36,346 bases of DNA, taken from the NCBI GenBank assembly GCA_033557685.1, contig JAWQRN010000142.1, forward strand, positions 1-36,346, written 5' to 3'. Below the pieces are notes generated by a model, which saw only the letters and a list, made by a program, of their open reading frames with translations, had not been told where the DNA came from and searched no databases. The position numbers and the translations under genes are program-made. This DNA is from Sperchopsis tessellata. Lineage: Eukaryota > Arthropoda > Insecta > Coleoptera > Hydrophilidae. Positions 9,636 through 24,600 of the stretch are shown one piece after another. The stretch's first letter is position 1. Every line of letters starts with the position of its first letter.

Positions 9636-12600
9636 CTAACAAAAAATAATCAATAAATACAGACAGAAATTTTAAATATTTATATAATATAACTGGTCCT
9701 ACGTATATCCCACCGCCGACTCATTAAACACATTTTTAATAATTTATAGAAACTAATGAAAAAAATATGTTAGTATATATTGCATCAAAACAATAAAATG
9801 TGGACTTCAATTAAGTGGGTAGCAACAAGGAACCTTGACAGTGAACCCAAACTCACAGTTGTCTTGATCACACTAGCATGGGCAAATACAATGTTGCCGC
9901 CAGATCTCTACATAATTATTATACATTTTTTTTTTGTAAATAAGAACCTAGAAAAAGCTTATGATGAAGAATCAAAAGCTATTATAGTAACCTTTCGATT
10001 TTCTGGACTACTTGGGGGGAGGGGGTCTCCGTTAAGTGCAATAGTTCGTAAAGCCGAATGTCCGAAAATGGTGTCTGAAAGAAATTAATAGTACATTAAA
10101 TTATATATCAAATTTTAAGGTTTACAGTAGGTGTCCGCTTACCATGAATAATGCAAACCTAGAAATCGCTGCATGATAAACAAATTTTACGGTCAGTAAA
10201 CAATCGAGAATTCTTTTATACTTATGTACATTTATGGTCCGAGACTATAAAATTTCTCAACACTTTAGGATTTAAATCACTAAAGTTTTTTAATACACTA
10301 ACTTATCGTTTCTTTTTGTATATTAAATTATAAATAATAATTTACATACAAATATTGTTAAATGTTCCCTTAAAATAAGATATGTAAATATCTCTTACAC
10401 ACTGAATTCATATTATGTTTGCTCTGAATCGTATGTCCTTTTGTTCATGATATCATATCATAAATAGTACCTTTTTGGTGAAATTATTACTGTTTTTTTC
10501 CTAACACATTGCTTATTTGTTAAAATTTATTTAAAATAACAGTTAATTAATAAAAATAACCTGTTAATTTAATTATAAGCAAATCAAATCACCGGAAATT
10601 TGTTACATTAAATCCAAAGTTCATTACACCGAGGTTCTGAAAATCAAGGGTTCACTGTATTACTGTTCAAAAGTGACGTGTGGATAATAGGTTTAGAACG
10701 AGAGGTCATCAGCCACTTTTCATCTGCTACTGAACCATTGGGACCACCCCATGTCGAGTAGTTTTACAAAATGCACACAGTAACATTGTACAACTTGGGA
10801 CTTAAGGTTTTTAGAAAAAATCAATTGTTTAATGGCTATCGAAGGACATCTCATTGTTTGACTCACCATATGAGTGGAGATGAGATATACATTAGGTGAA
10901 ATAGAATAAAGATAGTTGTCCAGTTAATGAAACAAATTATAAACAAGTAGATACTTTACCAGCAATAGTGGATATTTGGGAAGAAACACTTTCTGGATTT
11001 TTAAAAATGTAACTTAATTCACTAACTTGATCATAATTTTCTTCTTCCCTTTCCCCAACCCTGCTTCTATTTTGTAGTAAAAATGCCGGTTCCTTAAATA
11101 TTGGAGCAGCATAATCAACTTCTTGAAAAATGTGTGAGCACTGTGGTTCCATTTCTAAGGGTCTTGAATTTAGCTTTGAAAACAAACTGAATTGCTCGGA
11201 TTGGAGAAAATTACGACACCCACTGTCATTACCTTGGCTTGCCATAAAATCTTCATTTTGAGAGCTATCTTGATTTTGCAAATTTTTAGATATAAAGGAC
11301 AGTAAATCATTATCATTTATGGACTCATCATCATAATTTGAGGGGTTGTAAAACGATATTTTTGATGGAAGTGTTATATTGTATTCTTGCGATTTTCTCA
11401 TATTTTCAGCAGTCATAAAATTTGGTAAATTAGTATCAGAGTTTGATACTACAGGTTTTAAAATAAATTCTTCATTCTGGTAAGCCTTAGGTTTGCTTTT
11501 ATGAGAACTACTTTTATCAGATTTTGAAAGAATATTGGACTTATCAATTGTATTTTGATAACTGAAATCTGGATTTTGATAGTTATCTTGCTGTTCTGCT
11601 GTAACATCTGTCTGAGAAGATGCATACGAAATATTAAAAGGATTTTTCTTCTGAACATGAAGAAATACATGGTTATTCGATTGTAAAGATTCACTGTACA
11701 CAGCTTCTGGTTGAACATAACTATCTCCAGAATGTAAAGAATCTTGACCTTCTTCACTAAAAGATATGAGTTCTTCATTCTTATCATCAATATTTCCTGA
11801 ATTTTTCTCATTATTATCATATGGTGTATCAAATGTACTTCCAGAAGATTTACCTGTAGTAAATTCAGTACTTATGTATCCAGTAGTTGTTTCATTCTGG
11901 TGAGATTCGTTTAAATTATTTGTGCGAGAATTTGGGAGGTGATGTTCAAAAATATCAGAAATCTCTAAATTGATACCCAAATCTTTTAAATTAGCCTGAT
12001 ATTCGATCAACTTTTCTACTATGACTTGTTTTGAAAGTTGCCTTCGAATTTTGTAAGATTTAAGTTCTGATTCTAAATTGTATTTCAAAAGTCTTTGGGG
12101 GGCTAGGTTTTCAACATCAGCTGTTATCTAAAATAATGTATGTAGTTATAAACTAAATTAAAAATATACAGTCGAAATATACAGAATATGAGAGAATTAA
12201 TAAGGAAAGAAGGAAAATTGTCACATAAAATACAGGTTGGGAACTGCAAGTATATTGTCAGTATCACAGCCATTATGCCAGAAAGGGTGTATGAACAAAT
12301 ATTAGAAGCTAAACTTAGGGATCAGCTAGAAACAAAATTAAACGATGAACAGAATGGGTTCAGGCATGGTGGAAGCCCACAAGATTCACAGGTATTCAAC
12401 AAAGTGAATTTGATTAAATAAACAAAACAGGTGCTACGTGAGAATGGGGAATGAGATGTAAGAAGAATTCACAGTGGAGCAGGATCTAAGACAAGAAGGG
12501 TCGCTCAGTCCTTTGCTCTTAACATCTGTAATGGTACGAGGTAGCTGCAAGTGATGTAAAGCAATATACGCAATGGATATTTTCATTTGAAAAAGGGTTG

Positions 12601-15600
12601 CAGAGTAACATTGACAATCTGAGCAAGGAATTGAGGACAAGAAACATGTTAGTGGCCATTCAAAGACAACGGTATTGATGGTGGGGCAAAGGCAAATAAA
12701 TATGACAAGGGATAGAAAACAGGTTGAGCAGGTCCAGTTCTTTAAATATTAGGGCTGATCAACAATGAGGGTAAAAAGATACAAGTATGAAGTAAACAAA
12801 ATGGTACAAATCATGGCTGGCTGAAAAGAAATTTTTTAATCTAAAGAAAGTGATCTATCACGACCAAGGTGGCTAACTACAATGCTGATGTATGTTCCAA
12901 CTTTGATATATGCTAGTCAATTTGACTGAGATGAAAATTGACTTTTCTGAAAATTAACAAAAAAAGCACCATCTCATAAAATATTTTGTAATGCCTTTAA
13001 TCTACAATTGTAAAGAATGTCCACACACCGTTGTGAAGCTAACATTTTACAGAAGACAAACTTATCTTAAAACTGTTTTGTAATCTCCACTATTACTGAT
13101 AGAGTGAGATGTTTAGTCATCGGCGGCAAATGAAAACCCAGTTTTACAGTGAGCAAAATCTTTAAATTTTAAAAATTCTATTAGAAATTACCTTCATTTG
13201 AAAAGGTTCACATTTGTTCATGAAATATGTGGTTTACAATCATAAATGCAAGTACTTTATATGTTAGAGGGTGCTAAATATTTGAATGTTCTATAAAGTG
13301 AATATATATAATAAAAACAACTAAAATCCTGCGATATGTAATTTTATATTTAATATCTTGTAATAGTTTCAAAGCATATTTTATTGAATGTGTCATAGCC
13401 CTTGAGGGGACACTTTATCGCTTGTAATATATTATTCGTGATAAGAATTTATCTTCTGTATGAAAATTGAGAGTATGCAGAACTTTAAGAATACCTTTTT
13501 GGCATCTGACATCTCTGCTAAAACATCATCGACATACTTCATGACTTCCTCATGCCAACAAGCTCTTGCAAGATGTATTGCATATTTTTTCAATGTTACA
13601 ACACCAGGTATGACAGTATGGGTAAAATTTAAGTATGTTCTACCATTTGTCTTCTTTTGTTCTGTGGTATGTAGTTGCCACCTTAAAAAGGGAACAAGAA
13701 ATCAAAACCAAATTCAATTGATTTTTACAAAATAATGATTTTTTTGGACTATTAATGTTTAAGCAATGTTCTGATTGGTTAATAGTTAAATGATCTCCCA
13801 TCTAGGTGATGGTTAATTCACCCACATGTAAAAAAGGTATCAGTGTTCACATATATGATGGACCAATTCCTTATAAAAATAAATATTGTACCTAAGGTAA
13901 GAGAAAAATGATTATTTTGTGAAAATGTATCTAAAAAGACTTAAACAAATTTAACTTACGCTTTAACATTATAGTACATGTCGGCAAGTTTAGCTAAAGC
14001 TGTATAATGTGTGGTAATAAAAGTAAATGCAGACGTTTTTGAGAGTTTTTCACATATTCCCATAGCTAAAGCTGTACCTTGCTCCAAAGATGTAGATCTA
14101 CATAGCTCATCGATTATTATCAATGTGTTTTTTGTCATTACATTCAGGAAATACTGAATTTCTTTTATCTGAAATCAAATGAAAATATCATCATCATGAT
14201 AATCCATTCCTCTTTTACCTAGTTAGTGCAAAGGATGAAAAGTAAGAATATAAAAATTATATAATAGAATATCATCACCTACTTGCGATGGGGGGAAGCA
14301 AAGCATTCTTAGCTGCTGCTAAGTAAAAAGGAAGAGAGAAATGTATCGCTTTGATAATCTATGATAATCATATTTTCATCTTTGTATACATCCCAATAAC
14401 AAATAATGCCAAATTATTTTGTATATTTACTTGAGGTTTATTTCTTCTAATAGGGTATAAAACGAATTTAGACAGCAGTAAATGGTAATTTTTGAATAAA
14501 GTTTTTACTTTCTGTACGTATGAATTCTATGAGAATAAATAGTATTCGCAAAATATCCCCTAAATACGATATGACAATTTTTGCGAATGAATTTTGTGAG
14601 CACTACAATATTGTGCTAACATTTCCATTACCGATTAATTCCAAATTTGATACTGATTAGATTTTAAGGTATATATCTAGACTGCAAGTAGCACTTTAGG
14701 GGGCATCGATATAATTTTTCTCTTCTAAAATGTAAAGTGCTTTGATGCTGCATTTTAAAAAAATTAAATAATGTTACATGGTTTAACAAAACAATGTTAA
14801 AAATTATATTAGTAATGTTTTAATTTATTTTTTTCTGCTCACATATAAGTAACTAGTCAATTACTTATGGTTTTAATAGCATGTAAATGTATCATTACTA
14901 ATATACTGTTTATGTATTACGTAACAGTTATGAGGAAATTATTAAAATTCTTTTAGTTAATGTGTCAAAATACTTAATTTATTATTTGACAGGCTCTTAA
15001 ACAGAATAAAATTTTATATGAAATTTGGCAATAGTGTGCGGAATTGTAAGGTAATTGCGTACTCTGCTATGTGGCTCGTTCATAACTTTTTCCACTCGTA
15101 CGTTATATGTTTCTTACAATTCTCATATTGTAACATACTATTAAGAGAGAGTAGTAGATTTAGTATAAAGATTTGATAATGATGAGTATATAATACATTC
15201 TGTCAGTAGGTTTACTTCCGCCTCACAAAAATTGCTATTTAAATTGTAAATGGTGATGAATAACGAAACAATAGCTTGTTACTATAATATTATTCATGAA
15301 CTAGGTCTATTTTCTGAACTTATTGACTTAATTACAATTGAACAGGAAAGAGTCTTGTAATGTCTCCATTGCAAATTTTGGACCAATATGTCAGATTTTT
15401 TAAACAATTTGCTTTTTTCATATCCCACATTGCGATCAGTACAGCAATGCAGTATCATCAACGAAAGTGTTCAACAAAATTTGGATTATTGCATCTTAAA
15501 GAAAGTATATTATTACCTCTAATACAAAAGCCGATACGCCAAGTTCCATATTATCACCCAAGTCAACTCTAGCAAGAATTCTATCGGAAACTCGAAAAGT

Positions 15601-18600
15601 TGCTGAAAAAGCTGGTACATAGCATCCAACTTGTGCCATAACTTGAAGCAAGAGTATTTGTCGAATAAATATACTTTTACCTGAACCATTGGGACCCGTA
15701 ATTATGTGTAAATTATGATCTTCTGAGGCAATCTAAAAATATAACATTTCGGAGATCTATTAACCCATTAAGGTAAATGCAAAGAAATAAATGATAGTCT
15801 TTTAAGTGTAGGAATAAATATACTAAATCCTGATGAATAAAAAACATATTGAGTGGATGACCTGGAAATTATAAAATTAACATACTTACTATAGAATTAG
15901 GTATTGGTTCCTTATTACATAGAAAATCTAAAAGAGGATGTTTAGCATGTTTAATATCCAAAAATTCAGAAAATTTTGGTCTTATATAAAACGGATTGGA
16001 ACTGGCCACTGCTAATGACTGTAGCATATCTAATTTTGCTAATTGTTCACATAAAGTGAAAAATAATCCTACTTCTTCTTTAAGCGCAATTAGTAACTTG
16101 TACAAAATCCTTAAAATAAAAACTTGTCATTATACATTAAATAGAGCTTTTGTTTTTTTAACGAAAAATGTACATAGAACTACTAGTATGTTGATAGTCT
16201 AACATAAAAGAAGTTCACAATACATGAAATAAAATCTATAAATTAAAATAATAACGGAAACTTATGGCAGTGACTATATTTGTACAGGACAAAGAACTAC
16301 TGAAATTGAAACACTAGCACAAAGGAAATTCAACAATATATGAAATAAAATTTATAACTTGATCGGCTTACGACTCTCAAAGCCAGTGTCACTTAACCGC
16401 CTATCACTCTCGTACGAACTATCTTTATTAGCATTTTAATTAAACCGAAAACCACACAAAGAATGTGGAATCTTCCCAGGTATTCACTAAGAAACCAACC
16501 ACTCATTGAACACGTATATAACCTTCTGACTGTTACTAACATACCCAGTATCCTTAACAGAACCACCCAAGAAGATTTCGAAAAATATAATATCTACTAT
16601 AGCAAAAGCAACCATATTAATTTGAAAGTACCAGTAATGTTTTTCCTCTATGAATGTTGTTTCCGGGTAGAAATATGAAATAAAATTAAAATGAATTACT
16701 CCTGAGGTGAAAGCAACAACTAATCATTTGTCAAGGATTAGAGAGACAAAATTGCCCGCATAATAAGAAAATTTGATACCAAAACAGTATTCTCCCCAAT
16801 ACAAAAATTTCACAAGTTCTCCCTTCTTCAAAAGAAAGGGGTTTATTGTTCCTGTGGTTTATATCGGAGAAACTAAGAGTACAATTGCTACTCATTTAAA
16901 GGAGCACGAACGGTGTACTCGTCTTGGTCATATTATTCAGTCAGTCATGGCTGAACATAGTCATGAAACAGGTCATACCATTATGTCCCAAGATAATAGT
17001 CTTAGGCCATTGAGGTTTATAATTGCTCTAACAATATCATTAGGGACAATGGTTGTCAACATTCCCCTCTCTCGTTTCTCTCCTCCTGCACTCGGTAAAA
17101 ACCGCCCCAATAGAACGGCTCCGTCCTAGTGCACATCACCCACTCCAGGCCTTGCCTATATAAGCATGATCTGGCCGAGTCTGGATCAGTGCATTGAATT
17201 CATTCGTTGAAGCAACATCACTTGCCTTGAAAATATCCCTTGCAACAGTGGAAAAAACGTCAGCAATTATCAGAGCCTCTATACGATTTCTACCCGGAAA
17301 CAACATTCATATAGATAATAACCATGAAAGTTTATTATATTTAAATGCTTTTCCTACTTTAAATGTTATAATCCTAAACAAACCGGACCCTGTTAACTTA
17401 TCAGAATAGAAGCACCAAATATGAGTAATCGACAATCGTCTATTTCTAAACTCTTGTACCATAGTGTATCTTCTACAAACAATGTAAAATGATAATCCAA
17501 AAAAATGTTAGAAGTCTGTTTCTCTTCAATAGTTTGGTACTTACTTGTTACTTAATTTCAGAATTTCTATAGTTATATCATCAATCCTGGATGAATAGTT
17601 TATTAAATCCATAGTTTTCATTGTAAACATTGTTGCTAGCTTATCTACCTGAAATAAACAATTACAAGTATCAATTTTTACATGTTAGCAGACTTATAAA
17701 TTCCAAGGGTATAAAAGTTGATTGTAGATGCCGGACATTATGGCTGGGATTTTGTTTCAATAAAATAATCGATTAATCGTTTTTGAGAAATTATAAAAAA
17801 TCAATCAAAAATTTTATTTTATTAATGTATTATTTTATTAATCAATTCTTTGATAAATGTTTGAAAGTATTTAAGATATTATAAAGAAGGTTAAAACCTT
17901 TTGAGAATAAGTCATTAGGTTCTAAAAAAATTTATATACTAGCACTTCTGAGAGCTACATGTTTTGATAATGTTTCCTGCAACGGTGGATATAACTTTGT
18001 CAAGAAGAAAATCCAGCACACGATTATCTCCTGGAAAACCTGAAGATATATATATATATATCCGTTTACAACTCTTAGTACAACTCTTTATAGCCCTCAT
18101 CTCAGCTAGGATTGGGATTTTGTTTCGATGAATCTATTAAAAATAACTGATTAATCGATGTTTGATAAATATTAAAAATAATCGATCGATCAATGTTTGA
18201 TAAATATTAAAAAATAATCGATAATAGATTCTGAAATTTGACAATCGCCCAGGCCTGCCGGACATCACTTACAGTACGCCTAAAATTTCACATTTTAGAA
18301 TTTGTTTAAGAAAAATAATTGTTTTCAAATTTTTACGATTAAAAACAATTGACTGATTATTGAGGAGTAGTTTAGAGAGTAGCTATTTAAACAAAATTAC
18401 TCCTAACTAAACGTCATGAATGATATTTTTCAGTTATTCATTTTTATGCTAAAAGTTATTTAATATTTTTGAATTAAATAATAATAAACCCATAGCAGAT
18501 TTTTACCAAATTTGAGATGTTTGTGCTCGGGTCCACACACTGAGCCTTTCAATGAGGAATTTTGATTAAAATCTGTGAGGTGAGTTTCAAATAATAGTGA

Positions 18601-21600
18601 AACAAATGAAGTATATGATTGCATATTTCATATTATTTAACAGGAAGTAAATAATAAAAATAGATATAAAACTCCCACAACTAGAAAAATTAAAGCTATA
18701 GTGTGCTTAGAACTCAAATTTATACCTTGTAATGCACTTTAAAATTACCTGAATGAATTCTTCTGGTAAATCAGATTTTTTCACAGTTCTTCGTTCCTGT
18801 GGTGCTAGTTTCAAAACCATGTGATAACCCTTTTTATTATTATTAGCAAGAGTAAGTTCAAGATTATATTTTTCGCCAATATTACTCACATATTCTGTAA
18901 AAAAGTTATTTTTGTTTATTTTCTGTATACTAAAATTTACGATTTATTAATTTGATTTGTCGCCCACCTGAAACTTTGCAGTCTCTCTTTTAAATGAGTG
19001 ACCATTTTTTTAGAACCCATCTGGAAGCTTCTATTTTCTAGGCGAGTTCTTACGACTGCTTGGCCTTTTCAAGATCAGAACTCATTTTTGTTTGAAGAGA
19101 ATTAAGGTACAATTTACAATTACTTCTTACTATATTAGCACAAATTACTTTCAGAACTACGTTTCTTGTATAATAGTGAATAAGACGACTTGAGTATAAA
19201 ACGAGGGCCAATTTTCAAGTTACTTTTTATTGTGAGTATAAGACGACTGTGAAAAAGTTGCATAATTGGATGTTGAGCAGTAAAAAATTATTTACAAGCG
19301 GTGGAGTTATGTGCACTCCATCTCTTGAAATGCTGTGCTGTGAATTTCGTGATCAAAGCATAGGCTAAAGCAAAAGTAGAGACAGCCATAAAATCATCAC
19401 TATGGAAGATGTTATGGGACTCTGAGGATGACGAAAAAGAAGCCAATACATCAGACTCAGACGTTAATCTGTATGTTGAGAATTTAGACAATGAAACGCT
19501 TGATGAACTTCGCACATCAGATAACAAAGAAAATGTGGAACACATCTACCTAAATAAAATATATTTTTTTAGTAAAATGTATATTTTTTGCACATTTAAT
19601 GTTTAATGTGAAAATTTAAACTTATTTTTATATTTTTAAAATAAAGTTTCGAATTCTACTATCTGAAGATATAGGCGTTTAACTAAATATTTTCAGAGAA
19701 ACCAAGCTCCCTCTGTTGTCATCTTATTCGCTGGTATACATATGTGCCTTTTTGATCAGCTTATACAACATGTCCAACGGATCATTTTCTACAATATATT
19801 GCTCTACTGTATGTATCAACTTATTAATGGAAATATGGTCATATTTAAGATTACTACCTCCCTTGTATACACCAGTGAAGTTAAAAATATTTTAGCTCTA
19901 AAAAAATTTGCTTATAATGTCAATTAATAAATAGCTGTATACAGTAGAAAAAGAAACAATCTGTGGAAGATACCATATGCTGGTTTTACTTTAAATTAAC
20001 TATGAAAGCTATGGTTTAGAGATATCTATTATACTACAAAATAGTTTCCAAACCTACCTCTGAGTTCGTCTACTTTTTCAGAGTACGACTTCCTTACCAA
20101 ATCAAGCAGACCATTGATTCCAGGTTTTATTGAAAAACATCGCTGTATGACACCATTCTGCCCTTTAGCTGGATGGGCATCTTGGTGGATAATAGCTCGA
20201 ACCAGGTTTTGAATTACCACAAAAGATTCACTCTTCAAAGTCTGGCAGAGTTCGATGAAAAACAGTTGTTTACTGTTGTGAAAAATATCACACAGAGGTT
20301 GGAGCTTGTCGAATAATGAATTTAAAAGAAGAAGATAATTGAGTTGACGATCTGTAAACTTCTCAGAATCTTCTGGTAGAATTGTGGCTAATGACAGAAG
20401 TTGATCGATATTTGGTATTTTTGAAAGAATTGACTGTAAAATAAAATAAGTTAAATTGATAGAAATATTTACTGTTTGTTTAACACAAAAATGTACCTGT
20501 ATGGAAGGTATCATTTCAGAGTTTTTGATGAGTTCTGTTACACAATCCAATCTGGTTTGAATATCTTGTACGTTACATGGTGGTTGAAGTATTGTAGACC
20601 TTAAAGTTCGTGCACCAATTTTTGTAGCACAATGGTTCATTATTCCAAACAAACTGGAATACTTTCTATTGCTTGAAGGATCATTACTGGCCACCAATTC
20701 AAGTCTATCTGCAGTAGCAACATCTAAAAGAAATTTAAAATATGTTAGTGTAACATAACACTATTTGGACAAAAGATCTAGAATTAATACAATTTCACTC
20801 ATTAATCACTTGTAGCTGTTAGTCAGATGTTTTCTGTAATGTTGCTGCAAGGTTTGGTTTCATATAAAAGGAAATTGAAAATGAAACTTGCCTATCATAG
20901 TGAAGCCATCTGTTTCTTGGTATTCAACTTTGATCGTATTATGGGCATAGAATATCAAAAGTGTTGATTCCATATAATATAATAATGCAGATACTGCAGT
21001 TAGAGCATAGTGCCTACAAAAATGAAACAAAAGTTTGTTAGAAAATCATTGTGTTGTTTGTTTGGAATTGGTGTGTGCTCAAACTCGAGACCCAATGTTT
21101 ACTAACTTGGTACTTAGTCACCTTAGAAACATTTGTCAGCTACTTCTTATGAGTTGAAGAAGTTGGTAAAAATATTAAATATAAATAAAAATTGTGTATT
21201 TTTGGTAGAAAATACTAATGTTGGTTCAAATATCAAACAGAAATATTAATATTGACACCTTCTACAGATACTTTCAGCTATGTTAGGTTTGTAAGAAGTT
21301 TTCAAATTAAAATCACAATCAGTAAGAACACTGTTATATTCATAAACTAAACAATAATAGTAACAATAGTGTATTTATCACAAAAATTAAGTAAAAATTC
21401 TAAAAAGGAAATTTAAAGTGAAATCTTCAAAAGCTTTCGGTCGCCTTAAAAACTAAATACAACTGAATATTAATATAACATTTTCAAGCATGTTATAAAT
21501 AGTAACCAACTACAATCAAATCGCAGAAAATACAGTCTTTAAACAATAGTGCTATCGTCATATGGCGCACTAAAAAAACCAGAGAAAGTATATTTTTTAA

Positions 21601-24600
21601 ACGTAAACTCTCAATGTATACTGTCACCGCTCCAACATACTAAGAATTCTCGTCCTAAGAGTAAATCTTTTCAAAGATCATTAAACGAAATTATAGTTAC
21701 CTTGTACATACATAAATCATCTTTGAAAGTAGAGAGGAACTGTTTCGTAGCACCATAAGAGCCCGAAACATTATGCAATGAACGATCATGCAAATTACGT
21801 CTCTAGACTAGATCCTTGAGAAGATATAGAGAAGTACCAGTAAAAACAGTAAAACAAGCCAAATGCAACCTCCACCAATCGACGATTTTAAGCCACTCTA
21901 TTTCGTTAAATTTATGGTCATATTTCCACAAACCGTATATAAAGCGAGTATACGAATTTTCACTAGCACACAACATTTTCTTGATATCAGTATCTAAGAA
22001 CTCTTATAAACACTACAAAGTACCAAATGATAACTGAATCAGTTTATTAACATACTATGTAAAACTTAAGGTAGGATCAAAAATAACTCCCAAATTTTTT
22101 ACTGTGCCATTAAAAGTAATATAACTACCTACATTCAAAAGCATGCCGTCTATAGCCCTCTGATGATCCCTTCTGTTACGAAACATTATAGCAGCTCATA
22201 TAACACGATTGACTCACGACAATTCAAACGGGAAACATCAACTAATCTCTCAATATCTCTATTAATTAGTTCAATATATTCATCATCTTTCTCCTTAAAC
22301 CATCAGATTAATTGCGTGTCATCCACATAGAAGAAAAGATTCTTAACAAAGTCATCATCATCATAATCAGTTCCTCTTCTACCCCTAATTGGCACGTAAA
22401 TGGCATTCTATATAGACAACTTTGCTTTCTGGCTTATCTCACTCCTGCTCAAGAACTTGCCATTAAGGCATCCAAATAGACCTGCTGCACTTTTCAGTAT
22501 ACTGTTCACATCACCCTCCATCTTCCTCACACCTTCAATTACCGATCCTAAATGTTTAGTGACGGCTCTTGCTCCAACGCTTGGTTGTTTATCGTCACCT
22601 CAATCTGCCCACCAACACTAGCTTCATCTTTGTAACATTCACCATCATATTTCTTGCTCTCAGTTCCCTATCCAGTACATTAACATTACATTGTAAGTCA
22701 CTTTCTGACCCCACAAAAAACTGATTTTGCCGATGACTGTTAGTGAATTTACTATTTGTTGCCTATTAGCTGAATAAGAGATCAACAAGGAAACAGGTAT
22801 GTCATTAAAATCAAAATATTTCATTTGTTATTCATAATAAAATAGTTTCAAAATCCTGACTGGGTAGCAGGAAGTAACTGAGCTGAATTTGCATAGTTTT
22901 TAACCTTATCTTTTTGAAAGCACTGTGAGAATACTAACCAATATCAAATCAGATAAGGACAGCAGTTTACTAGTTTTACACAGCAGAGTAACGAGGGCAC
23001 ACTACCATCATGTTTGTTTCAACAATAAAATTTCCAATGTCACCAACATCATCCACAAAGAATATGTTAAACCAAGTTATCGCTCGTAAGTTGGAGCAAA
23101 ATCTATGATAACAAAAATTTACATCCTCAAAATCGGTATTACATAACAAAAAAGAGGTAAATATAATAGGAAAAGATACTAACTGATATAGCCCATAGGC
23201 ATCCAATGTCAAACTGCATTTTCTTACAATCATCTACTCAGAGTCCGCCGGCCACAGACTCTCAACTAATTTTATACAGTTTCCTTTAATAGGCGCTCTA
23301 GGCTAGCAATGACTAGCTCCAGTTTCTAGAAAAAGACACGTCAGAACTTAGTGATTTCAGACACATTTAATAATGGTTTTAATTACAGAAGAATCCACAA
23401 ACTTATGATTGAGGGGACAAAACTTCACCTAAAACATAAAAAGTTTAACTTCCCAAGAAATATCTACTCATCTATGTTAATATGCCGTAGTAAGGGGATA
23501 TTCTTTTTTCAGAAGTTGAATAGTAACATCCCACCAACAACCTGCTTCCTTTAGCATATTTTAGTCTACTTTCCAACTCAATCGATCAGCCCAAGCCGTC
23601 TTCTTGGAATGACTAGTTTCCGACAGTCTTGCTGCTAGGTAGACTCTTTCAGCTGATCGGATGTTACTTACTGAATATCTTTCTTATCTTATCATTAAAG
23701 TGGATTATCTTTAGATTTGTTACTACATAATAATCCTGGTACCATTGCGAAGTGGCATCCAAAATGTATCCTTCTTGCCTCAGTCAACACTTTAAAACCC
23801 GACTGCAGGGCTTCTTGATCTCATCTTCTATTTGACTTGCACAGCTACTTGAACAAGATATTCAGTTTCTCCTTTCCACTTTTAGCATCTATTGGTCATT
23901 CTCAGTGACTCCTCTCGAAACTCCTCCTAATTTGGCGAAACACCTAACCTTATTTCTTTACTTCCAGAGGGTCCAATAAAACTAAGTACACCAGTATCTC
24001 CTTTCTAGTCATCTTTCTAGACAATCTATGTAGTCCTTAGAAAACTCAGTTCTTTCGCCTTTATATTCCCACAGAATTTCTTTGGTACTTTGCATGATAT
24101 TATCATCTTCCAAAGCATCACAAAACGATATAGAGCCTGGTGCACCACATTTTCCCTTCATTCCCAGAACACTTTAAAAAATATATTTTTGTCCTTTTTG
24201 ACCTAGTTTTCCTAGAGATGTTTTATCATTAAACAGCCCTGCAGCTTCACGTCTTGAGCACACTGTCCTTTTTCCCTTTTAGTTTAGAAGAGTTTAAATC
24301 TCCTGCATGAATTTGTGGACAACCTTGACCCCGTTCTCCTTTATATCATCATCACCATACTTTAACAACAGCTTCCACTGTTCCTGTCTTACATAATGTT
24401 CCTGGAAGTCCTCACATACCATGAAGTTCTAATGAGTCCTGTGTTTCACAAGGTCCATGGAAGCTTCACCTGCCTCATCTGGAAGAAGTCGGTGGCTACC
24501 TTCTTCGCCTTGATTTCCTACATTATCAGAGCTTTGGTTTCCATATATATATCACTTGGTTTTGATCAGTGAATATTTCAGCCAACTTTACATTGTTACA

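Noticed and set aside
10937..12088. A stand-alone 383-aa gene
   Set aside because: It has no ATG at its head, starts inside an exon with a good acceptor, and is in phase with the MSH4 exon upstream.
15360..15572. Plus-strand 70-aa frame
   Set aside because: It overlaps MSH4 exon 12 antisense and has no family resemblance.
18030..18062. Hammerhead ribozyme in the repeat with 'cctgaagatat' (also near 25235)
   Set aside because: The CUGAUGA and GAAA cores with three pairing stems could not be completed.
19288..19606. Acidic frame as a pogo-like transposase gene
   Set aside because: It is short, and no DDE motif or DNA-binding domain is visible.
21816..22037. Plus-strand 73-aa frame
   Set aside because: It is the reverse of a LINE reverse transcriptase relic read on the minus strand.
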